DNA of 7,500 bases, from NCBI GenBank assembly GCA_905215275.1, contig CAJMPE010000097.1, forward strand, positions 1 to 7,500. The letters run 5' to 3'. The stretch comes from an uncultured bacterium. GTDB taxonomy: Bacteria > Actinomycetota > Coriobacteriia > Coriobacteriales > Coriobacteriaceae. Below are positions 6,338 through 7,500 of the stretch, in pieces. The stretch's first letter is position 1; each line of letters opens with the position of its first letter. The notes below the pieces were generated by a model that saw nothing but the letters and a program-made list of their open reading frames with translations, searched no databases and was not told the origin of the DNA. Made by a program: the position numbers and the translations under genes.

Positions 6338-6766
6338 TTACTCCCCCAGCACCTCCACGTACACTTTTCGCTTCTGCGGACCGTCAAACTCCGCAAGATA
6401 GATGTTCTGGGCACCTCCGCACACGATGTGGCCATCTTGGACGGGAAAGAAGCAGCTGTTTCCACAAATCATGCTCTTGATATGCCCACAGGAGTTGTTG
6501 CCGGTAGCTCCATAGCTCGGCAGGAAGTGTGCATGCGCATAGGGGGCATCGAGTGGGGCGATGCGATCAAGCGTCTCCATAAGATCCGTCTCCACGCAGG
6601 GCAGCCCCTCGTTTACCACGATTCCACAGGTCGTATGCGACAAAATAATCGCTGCCAAGCCATTGGTCACCGAGCTGCGTTCGATGGCGGCGTGCACGTC
6701 TTCGGTAATATCGATGAACTGGTCCGGAGCAGTCGATAGATAGCTCAATGTCTCGAGCGTCACCAT
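6338..6766 (-). CDS. yjbQ: YjbQ/UPF0047-family protein (secondary thiamine-phosphate synthase-like)
   Basis: Predicted 142-residue cytoplasmic protein. Family members are annotated as secondary thiamine-phosphate synthases on the basis of E. coli YjbQ activity, but their physiological role is uncertain. Seen: SHTTCGIVVNEG (43-54), matching the family HT(S/T)...NE motif; a histidine cluster YAHAH (76-80); GHIKSMICGNS (94-104), matching the PAHIK.S..G.S core; and the C-terminal end IYLAEFDGPQKRKVYVEVLGE (122-142), typical of the family. Unusual: the usual Ala/Pro before HIK is NSCG, and there are six Cys (47, 57, 93, 101, 105, 116), more than in E. coli YjbQ as I recall it. The start lies 2 nt after the amidohydrolase stop with AAGGGG (6777-6782) upstream, so translation is likely coupled. 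No thiamine genes are nearby; the context points to sugar metabolism instead. Confidence 0.85.
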   Translation of the reverse strand: MVTLETLSYLSTAPDQFIDITEDVHAAIERSSVTNGLAAIILSHTTCGIVVNEGLPCVETDLMETLDRIAPLDAPYAHAHFLPSYGATGNNSCGHIKSMICGNSCFFPVQDGHIVCGGAQNIYLAEFDGPQKRKVYVEVLGE

Positions 6767-6768
6767 GT

Positions 6769-7500
6769 TTACTCATCCCCTTCAAGAAAACGCAGGGCAT
6801 TACCCCAGCAGAGCCTTTCTCGCGCATCATCACGCATGGGCACGGTATCGAGCGCCCGCTTGAGTTTGAATGCACGGAAACGCGGCGTATTGCTGGCGAA
6901 CATCACTTGGTGCGATAGCGCGCGCTCATACCACAGCGGCCCCATATCAACCGTGAAAAGACGCTGCATCATCTCCTCGGGCGAATCGATGTAAGTGATA
7001 GAGGTGTCCGCGTAGCAGTTGGGATACTTGAGCAGCATCGCCACGGTCTCGCGCACCCAGGGCCAGCCAAAGTGGGTCAAACTAAAGCGCACATTTGGAT
7101 GCGTTACGATTGTGTGCTCAAATGCAAGCGGGTTGCTGCGCGAGAGCTCCGCGCCCGGCTCCCAAGACATACCGGCATGGAAAACCACCGGCTTGTTATA
7201 GCGCTCGCACAGCTCGTAAAGCGGCTCGGCCACAGCATCATCGGGGGCAAAACCCTGCTTTGCCGGATGCAGGCAAAGCCCCTTTGCCCCCAACTCGGTA
7301 AAGGCGCGCTCCAATTCGTCTGCGGCACCGCTCACCTGCGGATCTACGCTCGCAAATCCCCACAGACGATCGGGATGCGCGGCAACCAGCATGGCAATCT
7401 GGTCATTGGTGCCAAAGTGCCCTCCGCATGCCGTGGTTACATCGAGCGGCATGAGCACGCTCTTCTGCACATCGCAGACGTCCATCTCGACTTGAAGCTC
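6769..7500 (-). CDS. Amidohydrolase family protein, PF04909 type (partial, N-terminus outside window)
   Basis: TIM-barrel metal-dependent hydrolase of the amidohydrolase-2 group, which includes decarboxylases and sugar- or dicarboxylate-lactonases. The frame is open to base 7500, so the internal ATG at 7485 is probably not the start. The 244 visible residues lack the N-terminal HxH metal motif, implying about 40-60 more residues to the right. Seen (numbered from the edge): ELQVEMDVCDVQKSVLMPLD (1-20), the typical first strand after the N-terminal helix; GFASVDP (48-54); KGLCLHP (73-79); VVFHAGM with His 108; SLTHFGWPW with His 143; YADTS (163-167); and MFASNTPRF (200-208). In most relatives this last motif is fGsDyP; here Asn 204 replaces the metal/catalytic Asp. 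It is the first visible gene of the four-gene minus-strand block. Confidence 0.85.
   Translation of the reverse strand, partial: ELQVEMDVCDVQKSVLMPLDVTTACGGHFGTNDQIAMLVAAHPDRLWGFASVDPQVSGAADELERAFTELGAKGLCLHPAKQGFAPDDAVAEPLYELCERYNKPVVFHAGMSWEPGAELSRSNPLAFEHTIVTHPNVRFSLTHFGWPWVRETVAMLLKYPNCYADTSITYIDSPEEMMQRLFTVDMGPLWYERALSHQVMFASNTPRFRAFKLKRALDTVPMRDDARERLCWGNALRFLEGDE

Noticed and set aside
1..7500. CRISPR arrays, insertion sequences, tRNA or rRNA genes
   Set aside because: I looked for regular direct repeats, terminal inverted repeats, transposase motifs and tRNA-like cloverleaf signals and found none.

Overview
The window looks like a chromosomal segment of a high-GC Gram-positive gut-type bacterium. 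GC-rich codons, strong AGGAGG-type ribosome binding sites, short intergenic gaps and the protein flavour suggest Coriobacteriia, possibly Collinsella. This is pattern recognition, not a database result. I see no insertion sequence, phage gene, CRISPR array, tRNA or rRNA.

Layout. (1) 1-837, minus: the N-terminal half of an ABC-F translation factor, EttA, running off the left edge. (2) 929-2069, minus: an sdpR-sdpI pair, an ArsR-type autorepressor followed by an overlapping SdpI/DUF1648 membrane protein. It has a good promoter, an inverted-repeat operator over the -35 box, and a clear intrinsic terminator before ettA. (3) 2070-2297: the intergenic region divergent to sdpR. It holds the plus-strand tcdA promoter, a dyad overlapping that promoter, and a strong minus-strand terminator that has no recognised gene in front of it. 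(4) 2298-3889, plus: tcdA (tRNA ct6A dehydratase) and a TatD-family metal-dependent hydrolase, 14 nt apart. (5) 3890-3970: a short convergent intergenic region with a weak hairpin. (6) 3971-7500, minus: four tightly packed genes, in transcription order a PF04909-type amidohydrolase (5' end outside the window), a YjbQ/UPF0047 protein, a BtpA/SgcQ TIM-barrel protein and an FGGY sugar kinase.

How the genes work together. Block 6 looks like the downstream part of a carbohydrate-use operon. The kinase would phosphorylate a sugar or polyol, while the amidohydrolase, YjbQ and BtpA proteins would process or detoxify related compounds. The substrate cannot be read from this window, and the transporter and regulator, if any, lie beyond 7500. 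Block 2 resembles the B. subtilis sdpRI immunity module without the toxin genes. Blocks 1 and 4 are housekeeping translation and tRNA modification functions.

The most interesting leads are the kinase/BtpA/YjbQ/amidohydrolase cluster of unknown substrate, the Asp-to-Asn change in the amidohydrolase, the cysteine-rich YjbQ and BtpA variants, and the orphan terminator that may end an undescribed small RNA of about 150 nt.
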